Shown here piece by piece: positions 9,461 to 18,698 of a DNA stretch of 43,661 nt; position 1 is the stretch's first letter, and each line of letters starts with the position of its first letter. This DNA is from Endotrypanum monterogeii (taxonomy: Eukaryota > Euglenozoa > Kinetoplastea > Trypanosomatida > Trypanosomatidae), in NCBI GenBank assembly GCA_000333855.2, contig CM007335.1, positions 171,093 through 214,753 of the forward strand, written 5' to 3'. The position numbers were made by a program, and so were the translations under genes. The notes below the pieces were generated by a model. The model was given only the letters and a program-made list of their open reading frames with translations. It was not told where the DNA came from and searched no databases.

Positions 9461-11932
9461 ATGTGGCCTCGCTGCACCAAGCCCCCTTCTGCCGCGTCCG
9501 CCTCGGGGGAAACCTTTGTCGAAGATCGAAGCAGCACTCAAAGTAGCAAAGAACACGGCGGCGCCTCTGTGGGGCACCTGACGAACAGCAACACCTACGC
9601 CGCCTCCACTGCCACCAGCATCATCCGTAGGTGGCCACTGGGCTCGCTCCTCCCCTCCGCGCGCAGCGGTACAACGAGTCCCTCTGGACCGGGCTTGGCT
9701 CACCAATACCAGCTGCACAAGAAGAGTGATACTCTATACAGCGATCAGGACAGCGACACATCACCCGCGCTTCATCGCGGGTGCAGCAGCCTTTCTACAG
9801 AGATAGATCCAACAGCCCACGAGTACAGAGCGCACCATACGGCACGCGCGTCGGCTGTGCAGCAATGCGGTAGTCCTGTATACCCGGTGGGTATGGCGCA
9901 TGTGCGTCAGCGCCACGGCCTAGCGGAAGGACCGGATCATCCTCGCAGCAGCGACACCCCACCGTGTGGTGGCCTCGGTAAGCGCATGAATGTGATGGAC
10001 CAAGGTGGCAATGACGACCTCAGCAGCTGGGCGACTGTGTCTGTGCAGCGGAATCCCCGGGAAACCCCACGGGAAAATAGACCCTCTGCCCGTAGGTATT
10101 CAAACACAGCCAGCGGCGAGGATATCTTTCTCCCTGACAGCGCTTCTGCCTACACGGACTCCGGTGCACCTCATCCAGCAATCGACGAGTTCCCCGACCG
10201 ACTTCCGCCCTCTCTGTCATCTATGCAAACCCCTCTGCAGGAGGCACCCATGGCCGCTTCCGCCGTCGCCATCGCGACGCGCAGTGCAATCACCGGTGCC
10301 CCCAATGCCTCGCACAGTGCACCGTCAGCATCAGCCCAGCAGTCTGAATCGCATCAGCCCAACTGGTCGGACGCCTACACGCCGGCACCCGCCGGCTTTC
10401 ACAGCGGTATTCGGGGACTTCGCCTCGCCACCTCCACGAGAGGCGCTGGACAGGGAATCGAGCGGGGCGGACAGGACCCCACAAAGCGACGCAGAAACCG
10501 CCTCGGCGCAGTCGCGCTACTCTCCCCCACCGCTGTCCCGCCCTCCCCACCGCCAGCAGGGTCCGGCACTGAATGCGAGACAACGGCCCCAGACGACACA
10601 CTCACATCGACAACACACGCGCCTCTCCCACATTACCGCCCAAAACAGGTGACCGAGGAAGCAGAGCGCAAGCAACGCGAGGCCGAGGAAGCAGAGCGCA
10701 AGCAACGCGAGGCCGAGGAAGCAGAGCGCAAGCAACGCGAGGCCGAGGAAGCGGAGCGCAAGCAACGCGAGGCCGAGGAAGCAGAGCGCAAGCAACGCGA
10801 GGCCGAGGAAGCGGAGCGCAAGCAACGCGAGGCCGAGGAAGCGGAGCGCAAGCAACGCGAGGCCGAGGAAGCGGAGCGCAAGCAACGCGAGGCCGAGGAA
10901 GCGGAGCGCAAGCAACGCGAGGCCGAGGAAGCGGAGCGCAAGCAACGCGAGGCCGAGGAAGCGGAGCGTTCTGTACAAAGGCTAAGCGTGCTGCACACAG
11001 CTCAAGTGCTCCTGGGTCAGATTATCGATGCGTGTGAGAACGAGGTACCTGTTGCTGCAGGACTGAACAAGACTGCTCTCCTCCTCGACCCCACAGTTGC
11101 AAAGTCTCTTGAAGGGGTGCGGAGGCTGTGGTTGGCTGAGGGCAGCAGTGAGGTTGCTGGGGCGACTTCTCGTCGAGGCGACGACAACGTCATCGGGAAT
11201 TACGCTACTGTGGTGCGTCTTGTATCCACACATGCGCAACGGATAGTTGCAGGTAGTTGTGGCCAGTTGGGGAAAAGTAAGCATTTCCTATGTCCGCGCG
11301 CTGGTCAGACTGTCGTGGAGACATGGCGCAGCATGTCCACTGCAATAGCCGGCAGCTGGGGCAAAGCGTATGCCTCTGCTACATCCAATACTGCAGGTGA
11401 TGCACGGATTGCAGACGTGACATGTCGTCGGAAAGACGCAGAGCGAACCCCGATGAATAGACTGCGTCAACCGTCTTCTGCACTAGGCACCCTTCTTGTA
11501 CAAAGCATTTCACGCGACGGTGCGCTTCTTGGCCTTCAGGACGTGCATGCCAACGTTGTAGCAGACCTGGAACGTGCGCTACAATCATCAGCGATGACAG
11601 CGGTCGCGCCAACTTCTTCTGATGCCCGAACCCTTCCAGAGACTCCGTCATGGGTAGAAGAAGTCGTGATAGCGGTAGCGGAGGCCATCACGCGTCGCGA
11701 CAAGATGACCAAACAGTGTCTTGTAGAGGTCTCTATGACAGCAACTACATCAAACCCCAACGGCAACCTCGATAGGGCCATAGAGCAGGCTAAGAAGCAG
11801 CTGCGGGAGAGCTCATGGGTGCTTTGGTACGTGCTGAGAGTCGTGGGCTTATTGGCGTGGTGGGAAGGAATACTAGCACACCTCTCTGAAAAGATGGACA
11901 TGGCAGAAAAAAAAAGAAGGTGGATGAAGTGA
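9461..11932 (+). CDS. Hypothetical protein with ten EEAERKQREA decapeptides and a C-terminal hydrophobic segment
   Basis: The product is 823 residues from ATG 9461 (M-W-P-R-C-T-K); no in-frame ATG lies closer upstream. I do not recognise a family. Residues 1-about 395 are low complexity, rich in Ser, Pro and Thr. Residues about 399-503 are ten identical decapeptides plus a partial eleventh, alternating E/A and R/K, as in stable single alpha helices or long coiled coils. Residues about 510-780 look like ordered sequence. Near the end, W-V-L-W-Y-V-L-R-V-V-G-L-L-A-W-W-E-G is hydrophobic enough for a short membrane segment, followed by a 15-20 residue basic tail. This suggests, but does not prove, tail anchoring. 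The next gene starts 787 bp downstream. Confidence 0.8.
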   Translation: MWPRCTKPPSAASASGETFVEDRSSTQSSKEHGGASVGHLTNSNTYAASTATSIIRRWPLGSLLPSARSGTTSPSGPGLAHQYQLHKKSDTLYSDQDSDTSPALHRGCSSLSTEIDPTAHEYRAHHTARASAVQQCGSPVYPVGMAHVRQRHGLAEGPDHPRSSDTPPCGGLGKRMNVMDQGGNDDLSSWATVSVQRNPRETPRENRPSARRYSNTASGEDIFLPDSASAYTDSGAPHPAIDEFPDRLPPSLSSMQTPLQEAPMAASAVAIATRSAITGAPNASHSAPSASAQQSESHQPNWSDAYTPAPAGFHSGIRGLRLATSTRGAGQGIERGGQDPTKRRRNRLGAVALLSPTAVPPSPPPAGSGTECETTAPDDTLTSTTHAPLPHYRPKQVTEEAERKQREAEEAERKQREAEEAERKQREAEEAERKQREAEEAERKQREAEEAERKQREAEEAERKQREAEEAERKQREAEEAERKQREAEEAERKQREAEEAERSVQRLSVLHTAQVLLGQIIDACENEVPVAAGLNKTALLLDPTVAKSLEGVRRLWLAEGSSEVAGATSRRGDDNVIGNYATVVRLVSTHAQRIVAGSCGQLGKSKHFLCPRAGQTVVETWRSMSTAIAGSWGKAYASATSNTAGDARIADVTCRRKDAERTPMNRLRQPSSALGTLLVQSISRDGALLGLQDVHANVVADLERALQSSAMTAVAPTSSDARTLPETPSWVEEVVIAVAEAITRRDKMTKQCLVEVSMTATTSNPNGNLDRAIEQAKKQLRESSWVLWYVLRVVGLLAWWEGILAHLSEKMDMAEKKRRWMK
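10655..10968 (+). repeat. 30-bp in-frame minisatellite
   Basis: Ten full copies of a 30-bp unit (GAGGAAGC-A/G-GAGCGCAAGC...) and a 14-bp partial copy. The units differ only at the third base of the Ala codon: copies 1-3 and 5 have GCA, copies 4 and 6-11 have GCG. Copy number is likely polymorphic between strains. Confidence 0.95.
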
Positions 11933-12246
11933 AGCAAAGCATAACCACCTGATATAACCGCATATTTTGTTGCAGTCAAGCGTCTATGCAAAGGGGTCCC
12001 GATATCTTTTTTTTTTAGTTTCACGGCCTACCCCTTTAACGGATCACCACCGGCTCTGCATGTCACCTTCCCGCCCCTCAATCGCCTCGCGCCGCTGCTA
12101 TTTGCAGTCTTTGTCACTTCATAGGAGGAATACAGATCCCGTATACATAAGGTCGACACCCTCCCCTGGCCTTCATGGATGCGGCAACGTCTGTAGAAGG
12201 CGCTCTCTGGATGCAGAAGAGGGAAAAAGGGGGAGTGACCCTGTAC

Positions 12247-12278
<32 letters not shown>

Positions 12279-12719
12279 TATACGCTTCTCACTTCGGTTG
12301 AAGAATTCCACCTTCTCATCCCTTCCATGTACCGCCAGTACAAAAACAAGCCGACTAGGGGGGGGGGGGCTGCTGCTTCGGGGCGTGAGATACAAGCACA
12401 GGTGCATGCTCCCCTTGGACAAAGCACAGGCACAGAAGTGAACGTGTATTGCTTCTACTGGATATGACCCGTTGATGATAATATGTTTTTTTTTTTACTA
12501 TCTCCACCTATTCCCCCTTATCTCCCCTTCGGTGAAGGGAGTGCAGACAACTGAGCCACCCAAACATAACGTGTGTATACACGCAAGCATATATATATAT
12601 ATATATATTGCAAACAGCCATCTACAGTGCGAAAGTTAACAGCGACTCAACGTGGAGCGGCTACAATAAAAATACAGAGCCTAATAGTACCTTTCCTACG
12701 GATTCCCCAGCGCAGACAT
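11933..12719. other. Spacer with T run, (TG)n, poly(G) and (TA)n
   Basis: No gene is visible. It contains a T run at 12007-12016, (TG)n at about 12248-12277, a 12-base G run at 12358-12369, a T run at 12485-12496, a pyrimidine tract to 12529 and (TA)n at about 12589-12608. Confidence 0.6.
12486..12546 (+). promoter_or_regulatory. Predicted spliced-leader acceptor for the AAA gene
   Basis: A pyrimidine tract at 12486-12529 is followed by AG at 12536-12537 and by GTGCAG ending at 12546. Either would give a 5' UTR of about 175-185 nt that includes the (TA)n run. Confidence 0.45.
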
Positions 12720-15680
12720 ATGTTCGACACCCTTCGATCCATTCAGGGACATGTCGACGCCTTGCAGAGAGAGGCACAGAAACACGATTCTTTCCCTTCC
12801 CACGCCCCTGTACCACGCGCCGCGAAGGATCACCGCTGGCTGTTCCCGTACCTCTGTCAAAACACCCGACGTGAGCGTCTGTTGGTCAACAATAAAGATG
12901 AAAGCAAAGATATCGGGAGAAAATTCGCGACACCCGGCGGTGGCACTTCCCCCACCGCTGGCGAATGGACTGCCCGTCATCAAACCACAGAGGCCGGTAT
13001 GCGTTACGCCCCACCTTTGACAGCCGCTACGCTGGACAGCTTGCAACGTAGGGCTCCTGCTCCGTTCTCTGTAACAGATATCTTAACGGAGGAGCTCCAT
13101 GGCCACACGGAGCTCTCGGTGGTCAGCGACGCGCTTCCCATGTGTACCCTGTGGGGGTCTGTGCTTCGATTGTGGTGCTCCTCGCACGGTGATTGCCCAA
13201 CACTGCGCACTCTTGCTTCGACTATCCAAGCGCAGTATCCCTCGCTGAGTGAAGGGCCGGTGGAACCAGGAATTGCCGGCATGGAAGATATGTGTGTCGT
13301 CTTGAAGGCAGAAAGTTCAAGTATGCTGCAGTGGCTCCTTGATGGCACAGGCCCCAACAGAAATGACGGCGCCCCGTCAAGGATGAACTGCAGGCTGGGC
13401 CAGAGGCGTCCTCGCAGTCCCTCGCAACACAACCCCGACGAAACACCTCGGACGGCTGCTCGCGTTGCAGGCACCAAAAAAAACGGGGAGGATCGCGGCA
13501 GTACCACCAGCTACCTCCCCCATCCGGCCCCCCTGCGGGCCACCTCTGCTCGTGCCCAAGCGGCAGCCTCGCGGTCACGCTCAACGACACCACCCTCGCG
13601 AAGTCGTTCACAGTCGCCGCCGCCGTCGACGTTCGTGGCGCCACCTACCAAATCCGTGACGGCGGCACCGATACGTCATTCCCCGTTCTCTTTCGGAGTG
13701 CGATCTGCCGAACATTCTGGCGGCAAGGCAGCCGTCACACCACAGCCCAAGCAGCAACCGCACCAGCAGCAGCCATGGGAGGAGATGAAGGACCTCGATG
13801 TGTGCGGCAGAACGAGAATCACTGACGACCGCGTCGCACCCCGTGACGGGTCACCACGCCTACATGAAACCTCGTTCCGGCTCATTCAAGGCGCTCCCGC
13901 CGCATCGCCACCGGGGCCCCTTCGGCAGACAACCCTTGCAACATTTGCGAGGGGCTTTGATACGTCGACATCGAACCAGTGCCAGCAGCAGCCACAGCCA
14001 CCTGCTTCTTCTGCGAAACGTGTGTGGTTCAGTCAGTCGGCACACCACCAGCAGCAACAGCCGCAGCAGCAGCAAAATATCGCCTCCTCTAAAGCCCCAC
14101 CGTACAAGTACAATCTGCGCCATGTCGCCGGCGGCAGTGGGGACACCAGCGGCATTGAGCAAGCAGATGAGCGAGGCTCACACGCCTCCACGGTCGCTTT
14201 GGGAAGCAAGAACTGCTCATCCCCGAGCAGCAGCAGTGGCCCGTCCACAGCTGCTGGTGGTTTCGTGACAGCCGGTGAACAGCTCCTCACAGACATCCGC
14301 CAAGGACGTGCCATGAGCTCCACGTATCTCAGCAACCGCTCTCCCGCCCTCGGACTAAGGCGCAACGCCAGCTTTCAGCCTCCGTACCCGCAGCAGCAGC
14401 AAACTCCCGCAGGGACCACCGATGCGCGAATGGGACTGAGGAGCATCACAGGACCATCCTCAGGGAAAGCAGCCGGTGGCGCTAGTGGCAAAGCTGGACA
14501 GACAAATGGTGTTGGGGGTGCTCGCGGTGGGGATGGTGGTGCGGCACCAGCTGCCGTGAGCCACAATCATGGCGACGGCGACGAAGACAACGGGAGCTAC
14601 CCCACTTCCCTCCTCCTGCCAGACGGCTCTGTCCCGCCGATCCTTCTGCCACTCGACCCAAAGCTCGTAGCACAGGTAGCGATGGAAATACTGGACCACG
14701 GCGCCGGAGCGCGGCAGGTGGGCTGGGACGACATCGCGGGGCTGCAGCACGCCAAGTCAAGTGTGGAGGAGGCCATTGTATGGCCGCTGCGCCGCCCTGA
14801 TTTATTTGTGGGGCTGCGCGACCCACCGCGTGGGCTGCTGCTTTTCGGCCCGCCCGGTACAGGCAAGACAATGATCGCCCGCGCCATAGCCAACCGTGCG
14901 GCCTGCACCTTCCTCAATATCTCCTCCTCCTCCCTCATGTCCAAGTGGATGGGCGATGGGGAGAAGCTGGTGCGCTGCCTCTTCGCCGTCGCCATCGTCA
15001 AACAACCCAGCGTCATCTTTATCGACGAAGTCGATTCACTTCTGTCCGCACGCGGGGAGGGGGAGATGGACTCGGTACGGCGGGTCAAGACGGAGTTTCT
15101 GGTGCAGCTGGACGGGGTGGCCACCGACGGCGGTGACCGGGTGCTCCTGATCGGGGCGACAAATCGCCCGGATGAGCTAGACGAGGCTGCAAGGCGACGC
15201 ATGGAAAAGCGCCTGTATATCCCGCTGCCGGACGAGGTGGCCCGGCGCGAACTCATACAGCGTCTTCTCAAATCGCTCGGGCCAAGTGAAGCAGACAAGG
15301 TAAGCGATGGTGACCACACACGTGAGGCTGCCAGCACGACTTCTACAGCGATCCCCTCTGTCGCCTACACTCTTACCGAGTCCGACTTGGACAATCTCGT
15401 GCGCAGCACTGAAGGCTACTCCGGCGCCGACCTGAAGCAGCTGTGCAGAGAAGCCGCTATGGGACCCCTTCGTGAGATGTCTGTGATGCAGCTCAACGCT
15501 GTGGCTGCTGCCGATCTGCGACCGGTGCAGTGTAGAGATTTTAAGCGAGCCCTGAAGCGCCTGAAGCCGAGCGTTGGGCCAGCGGAGGTGCGGCGATACG
15601 CGGAGTGGAATCGCCTCTTCGGATCGTTCACTGAAGGTGACGACGACGACGACGATGACGAGGGTCGAGACACAGACTGA
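12720..15680 (+). CDS. Fidgetin/FIGNL1-like AAA ATPase
   Basis: The product is 986 residues from ATG 12720; the frame is open further upstream but has no ATG. A single AAA cassette fills the C-terminal third. It begins with V-G-W-D-D-I-A-G-L and W-P-L-R-R-P-D-L-F. Walker A G-P-P-G-T-G-K-T is at residues 710-717 and Walker B V-I-F-I-D-E at 765-770. G-A-T-N-R-P (sensor 1), the paired Arg region A-A-R-R-R-M-E-K-R and a Y-x-x-W-N-x-x-F-G C-terminal helix are also present. This is the meiotic clade (katanin, spastin, fidgetin, Vps4); the G-L-R-D-P-P-R-G and K-T-E-F-L-V-Q-L-D-G stretches fit fidgetin-like proteins best. The N-terminal 650 residues are disordered-looking, with Q/H-rich and Ser/Arg-rich tracts. 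The family severs microtubules (fidgetin) or acts in recombination (FIGNL1); which applies here is open. An acidic Asp run ends the protein. Confidence 0.88.
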   Translation: MFDTLRSIQGHVDALQREAQKHDSFPSHAPVPRAAKDHRWLFPYLCQNTRRERLLVNNKDESKDIGRKFATPGGGTSPTAGEWTARHQTTEAGMRYAPPLTAATLDSLQRRAPAPFSVTDILTEELHGHTELSVVSDALPMCTLWGSVLRLWCSSHGDCPTLRTLASTIQAQYPSLSEGPVEPGIAGMEDMCVVLKAESSSMLQWLLDGTGPNRNDGAPSRMNCRLGQRRPRSPSQHNPDETPRTAARVAGTKKNGEDRGSTTSYLPHPAPLRATSARAQAAASRSRSTTPPSRSRSQSPPPSTFVAPPTKSVTAAPIRHSPFSFGVRSAEHSGGKAAVTPQPKQQPHQQQPWEEMKDLDVCGRTRITDDRVAPRDGSPRLHETSFRLIQGAPAASPPGPLRQTTLATFARGFDTSTSNQCQQQPQPPASSAKRVWFSQSAHHQQQQPQQQQNIASSKAPPYKYNLRHVAGGSGDTSGIEQADERGSHASTVALGSKNCSSPSSSSGPSTAAGGFVTAGEQLLTDIRQGRAMSSTYLSNRSPALGLRRNASFQPPYPQQQQTPAGTTDARMGLRSITGPSSGKAAGGASGKAGQTNGVGGARGGDGGAAPAAVSHNHGDGDEDNGSYPTSLLLPDGSVPPILLPLDPKLVAQVAMEILDHGAGARQVGWDDIAGLQHAKSSVEEAIVWPLRRPDLFVGLRDPPRGLLLFGPPGTGKTMIARAIANRAACTFLNISSSSLMSKWMGDGEKLVRCLFAVAIVKQPSVIFIDEVDSLLSARGEGEMDSVRRVKTEFLVQLDGVATDGGDRVLLIGATNRPDELDEAARRRMEKRLYIPLPDEVARRELIQRLLKSLGPSEADKVSDGDHTREAASTTSTAIPSVAYTLTESDLDNLVRSTEGYSGADLKQLCREAAMGPLREMSVMQLNAVAAADLRPVQCRDFKRALKRLKPSVGPAEVRRYAEWNRLFGSFTEGDDDDDDDEGRDTD

Positions 15681-16291
15681 AGGCCTCTGAGGTCCAGTTA
15701 TTCCCCCCCCCCTCCCCTGACCCCGAGAAGGTTGTTGACACACTCCCTAATGGTGCAATCATCGAGGGTATCTGTGTTCACCGCCACATCCACAGGCGCG
15801 AATACGACCACCCATACACGCACACAAACAGAGCACCTCCCCCTTTTTTTGTGCTGTGCTAAGGGGAGTCGACAGTCGAAAAGAAAACCGCAAACAGCAA
15901 AAAAAAAAAATGAAAGCGACGTTGGCAGTGGTGAGATGACAAACACAAAATAAGGAATCAGAGAGGCCTTGACGGCGGCCGCCCTCATCTCGTTCTGCGA
16001 GGTGGTGGTTGTTGTTGTTGTTGTTTTTTTTGGGGGGGAGGGGGAAAGGCACACAACGCTGCACACAATCCAATATCTCTCAGCAGTCTCCCCTGCCCCC
16101 TCTCTCACTCCCTCGCAGTTGTTGATATTCCCCATGTCACTCATACAGATAAACCTTGGTGAATAGAATGCGCTCATTCTCTAAGAATCACCCCTGCCCT
16201 GAAGCGTTGTCCTTTATCAGCGCAGCTGCAGCATTATCTACCGCCGTCTTTTTCACCTCTCCATCCAAAAAAAAAATATATATATATATAT

Positions 16292-16303
16292 TATTTATTT
16301 ACT

Positions 16304-16336
<33 letters not shown>

Positions 16337-16518
16337 GTCGTCGGTACGTGTCGTTCGTTTCGTTCGTTCCGGTTGGTTCGGTTAGGNNNNNNNNNNNNNN
16401 NNNNNNACCTACCGTACGTACGTACGTTCGTTACGTTACTTTACTACGACGACGACGACTGCTCACGTACTACTTACTCCTACCGTACCGTTCTTTACTT
16501 ACTACTACTAACTAAACT
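16292..16518. repeat. TAC/CGT-step low-complexity tract containing an assembly gap
   Basis: Eleven TAC units (16304-16336) run into CGT/GTTCG-type short steps, then 20 Ns, then ACGT, CGT, GAC and TAC steps, bounded on both outer sides by A/T runs. It looks unlike the other spacers here. Confidence 0.7.
16387..16406. other. 20-N assembly gap
   Basis: Twenty consecutive N bases inside a spacer; true length unknown. No recognised gene is interrupted. Confidence 0.99.
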
Positions 16519-16928
16519 AAAAATATATATATATATATTTTTTTTTTATCTACACAAGTCATACACCTACATCCTGGCGTGGATGGCGTTTCTTTGCCTG
16601 GTGTGGTAATGTCACTGATATCTGTCTCATCACCCGCCTTACGCCGCACGCACATCCCCCTCTTCCTCCTCCTCCATCGAATTAGAACTCGGGTGTATGA
16701 TGACGTTCTTTCTTCTTTCCAATGCAACAGAATTGAGAGCAATGTAAGCCATGCTGGGAGAAGGGGAGGCTCACCACCGATATGCGCATTCTAGTGTGAA
16801 ACTTTTTTTTTTTCTACCCTCTGTCACGTGCATCTACACACTGCTTTCTGTATACAACACTCTGTCGACCCCCTCTCAAGACACGTAGAGATTCCTTCAC
16901 ATCCCTCAAACCCCACGTTAGCGTCACC

Positions 16929-17012
16929 ACCACCACCCTCCTTCCTTCCTTCCTTCCTTCCTTCCTCCCCCCCCCTCTTGCATTTTCTTTATTGCTGTTT
17001 TTTTTTTTTCAG
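16929..17012 (+). promoter_or_regulatory. Predicted spliced-leader acceptor for ISP2
   Basis: A pyrimidine-rich stretch (CTTC repeats, C run, then 12-13 T) ends in CAG at 17010-17012. This is the clearest acceptor in the window and would give a 5' UTR of about 100 nt. Confidence 0.7.
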
Positions 17013-17111
17013 TGGAGGACTTCAAGCCAAGGTTACGCAAACGTGCGCACGCAAATAAGCCTAGATACACACATACACATACATACACACACAGGACACA
17101 TATTGCCAACA

Positions 17112-17573
17112 ATGCCGGTAGCAGTTAGCAAAACACTCGCCGACTACAAGGCACCGTACCCCGAGCCAACGGCCGATCAACGCCGCTATGTCATCTTTCT
17201 TGATCCCATGGAAGACGAAGTGGAGAATAATGACTACAAGGTGGAGCTCATTCCTGGCCGCGTCGAACAGCTGGATGGCGCGAACCGCTATTTCCTGTCC
17301 GGTAACCTGGAGGAGAAGACTATCAGTGGCTGGGGCTACAACTACTACGTCGTGAACCTGGGTTTTACAGCAGGGACATTGATGGGAGCCATCGGTGAAG
17401 CAGCCGAGAAGAGGCCACGTTTCGTGTCCATGCACACAGATAAACTTTTCCGATACAACAGCAAGCTGCCCATCGTGGTGTATATGCCCAAAGATGGCGA
17501 GTTGCGCTACCGCATCTGGGAAGCGCGATCCTCTGATGAAAAGACGAAGACCATCAAAGCTATTGAGATGTGA
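17112..17573 (+). CDS. ISP2: Ecotin-like inhibitor of serine peptidases ISP2
   Basis: The product is 153 residues from the ATG at 17112, about the size of mature bacterial ecotin. Diagnostic ecotin blocks are present: V-E-L-I-P-G-R (residues 44-50), S-G-W-G-Y-N-Y-Y-V (72-80) and [11 protein letters not shown] (114-124), then Y-R-I-W-E-A near the end. The G-T-L-M-G-A stretch (88-93) takes the place of ecotin's reactive loop S-T-M-M-A-C, so Leu90-Met91 lie at or next to P1. The C that forms the loop disulfide in E. coli is absent. No signal peptide is seen. In Leishmania, ISP2 inhibits S1A serine peptidases such as neutrophil elastase, enzymes the parasite itself lacks, so it acts on host peptidases. 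A second, diverged copy follows 1.1 kb downstream, the order expected for ISP2-ISP3. Confidence 0.93.
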   Translation: MPVAVSKTLADYKAPYPEPTADQRRYVIFLDPMEDEVENNDYKVELIPGRVEQLDGANRYFLSGNLEEKTISGWGYNYYVVNLGFTAGTLMGAIGEAAEKRPRFVSMHTDKLFRYNSKLPIVVYMPKDGELRYRIWEARSSDEKTKTIKAIEM

Positions 17574-17897
17574 GCACCCTCTCACCCTGCATTCGTTCGG
17601 GATCAATTCCCCCCCCTCCCCCCCCCCCTCCTCCATACCGTCCGTGAGCTGATCACTTTCTGTTTTATTTATTTATGTCTCCCTCTCCACCCCACACCAC
17701 ACATGGCCCGTAGCCTGCTTTCCGTCCCTCTGCCGTCAATAAAATTCTCTGTGGAGAAAGAAATCTGCAACAGCCCGTGTGGGTGCGTATGGGAGCTTCA
17801 AAGTGCACCCCCCCCTCCCACCCCCACCCCCATCAGTCAAGGCGAAGAGGCGCAGCAGCTTCTCGTCGCCAGCACGTCATACATTTGTATATATATG

Positions 17898-17932
<35 letters not shown>

Positions 17933-18653
17933 TTGTTCGTGATTTTGATTAATCGGTGGGAGGAGGCGAAGAAGTCACTTCATGACGATGATTATTATTA
18001 TTATTATTATTATTAGTGGTTAGGACCCCTTTCTCCCTTCCCTCCCTCCCTCCCCCTCCCGTTTTTCTTCCCCCGCAACTGATCTCTCCCACAATTACAG
18101 CGTGTACGCTCGTATTTTTGCCTTCTTGCTTTTCACTGTAAGGGTACCCAGCCGGCCCCCTACTTTTTTTTTCCCGTCTTCTTCTGGGTGAAGGGGAGAG
18201 AGGAGGGGAGGTGGCCTAAGTCACGATCTGTTTTCGCGTCATGTCCCAATATATATATATATATATATTTTTTTTAGCCCTCCTCCCCTCGCCTTCTCTC
18301 TGCCCTCACCATGTGTATGTACCGACAAAGTCTGACATGAGGATTGAAGAGCGGGCAGAACAGGAGGACGAGGAACCTCGGCGGAAAAAAAAAAGGGGGT
18401 GCCATAATACGTCTCCATGTAGGTTAATGCGTGTGTGTGTGTGTGCCTCTCTGTATCCGTGGCAGAGGAAAGGCTCCAGCTATCGTACCACCCTCTCACC
18501 TCTGAATACTCATGCCATTCACACAAACCCCACCCTCACTTTTTGTTTTTGTAAGACTTCATTATTGCTCAACCACACGCGTACGATACACGCTGCGGAA
18601 AAAGTTTCTGCCGCGCTAAATTCGCACCTCTTTTCCCTGAATCACTGGTGTCG

Positions 18654-18685
<32 letters not shown>

Positions 18686-18698
18686 GCCTTTCCCCAAC
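17574..18698. other. ISP2-ISP3 spacer with microsatellites
   Basis: No gene is visible. It contains C runs (17610-17630), imperfect (TA)n at about 17888-17932, an ATT repeat at 17991-18015, (TA)n at 18249-18268, a short TG run near 18431 and (CA)15 directly before the ISP3 start. Confidence 0.6.
18655..18684 (+). repeat. (CA)15 just upstream of ISP3 start codon
   Basis: An uninterrupted CA repeat ends 14 bp before ATG 18699. The AG at 18685-18686 directly after it is a possible splice acceptor; if instead splicing occurs upstream (for example AG 18554-18555), the repeat lies in the 5' UTR. Confidence 0.85.

Larger units (their letters stand above)
15681..17111. other. Spacer with N gap and unusual low-complexity tract
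   Basis: No gene is supported. It contains a C run at 15704-15712, A runs, a TTG repeat (about 16008-16024), (TA)n at 16277-16291, TAC repeats, a 20-N gap, more (TA)n at about 16524-16539, CTTC repeats at about 16939-16966 and the ISP2 splice tract. Confidence 0.6.

Noticed and set aside
9056..9718. - strand open frame of 220 codons over the spacer and the next gene's start
   Set aside because: Its product is Gly/Val/Cys runs from simple repeats and it opposes the direction of all other genes.
10655..10968. CRISPR-like array
   Set aside because: The repeat is contiguous with no spacers and stays in frame within a gene, so it is a coding minisatellite.
16360..16390. Telomere-like GGTTAGG next to the gap
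   Set aside because: Only one imperfect unit is present and it lies within other short steps; no telomeric array exists.
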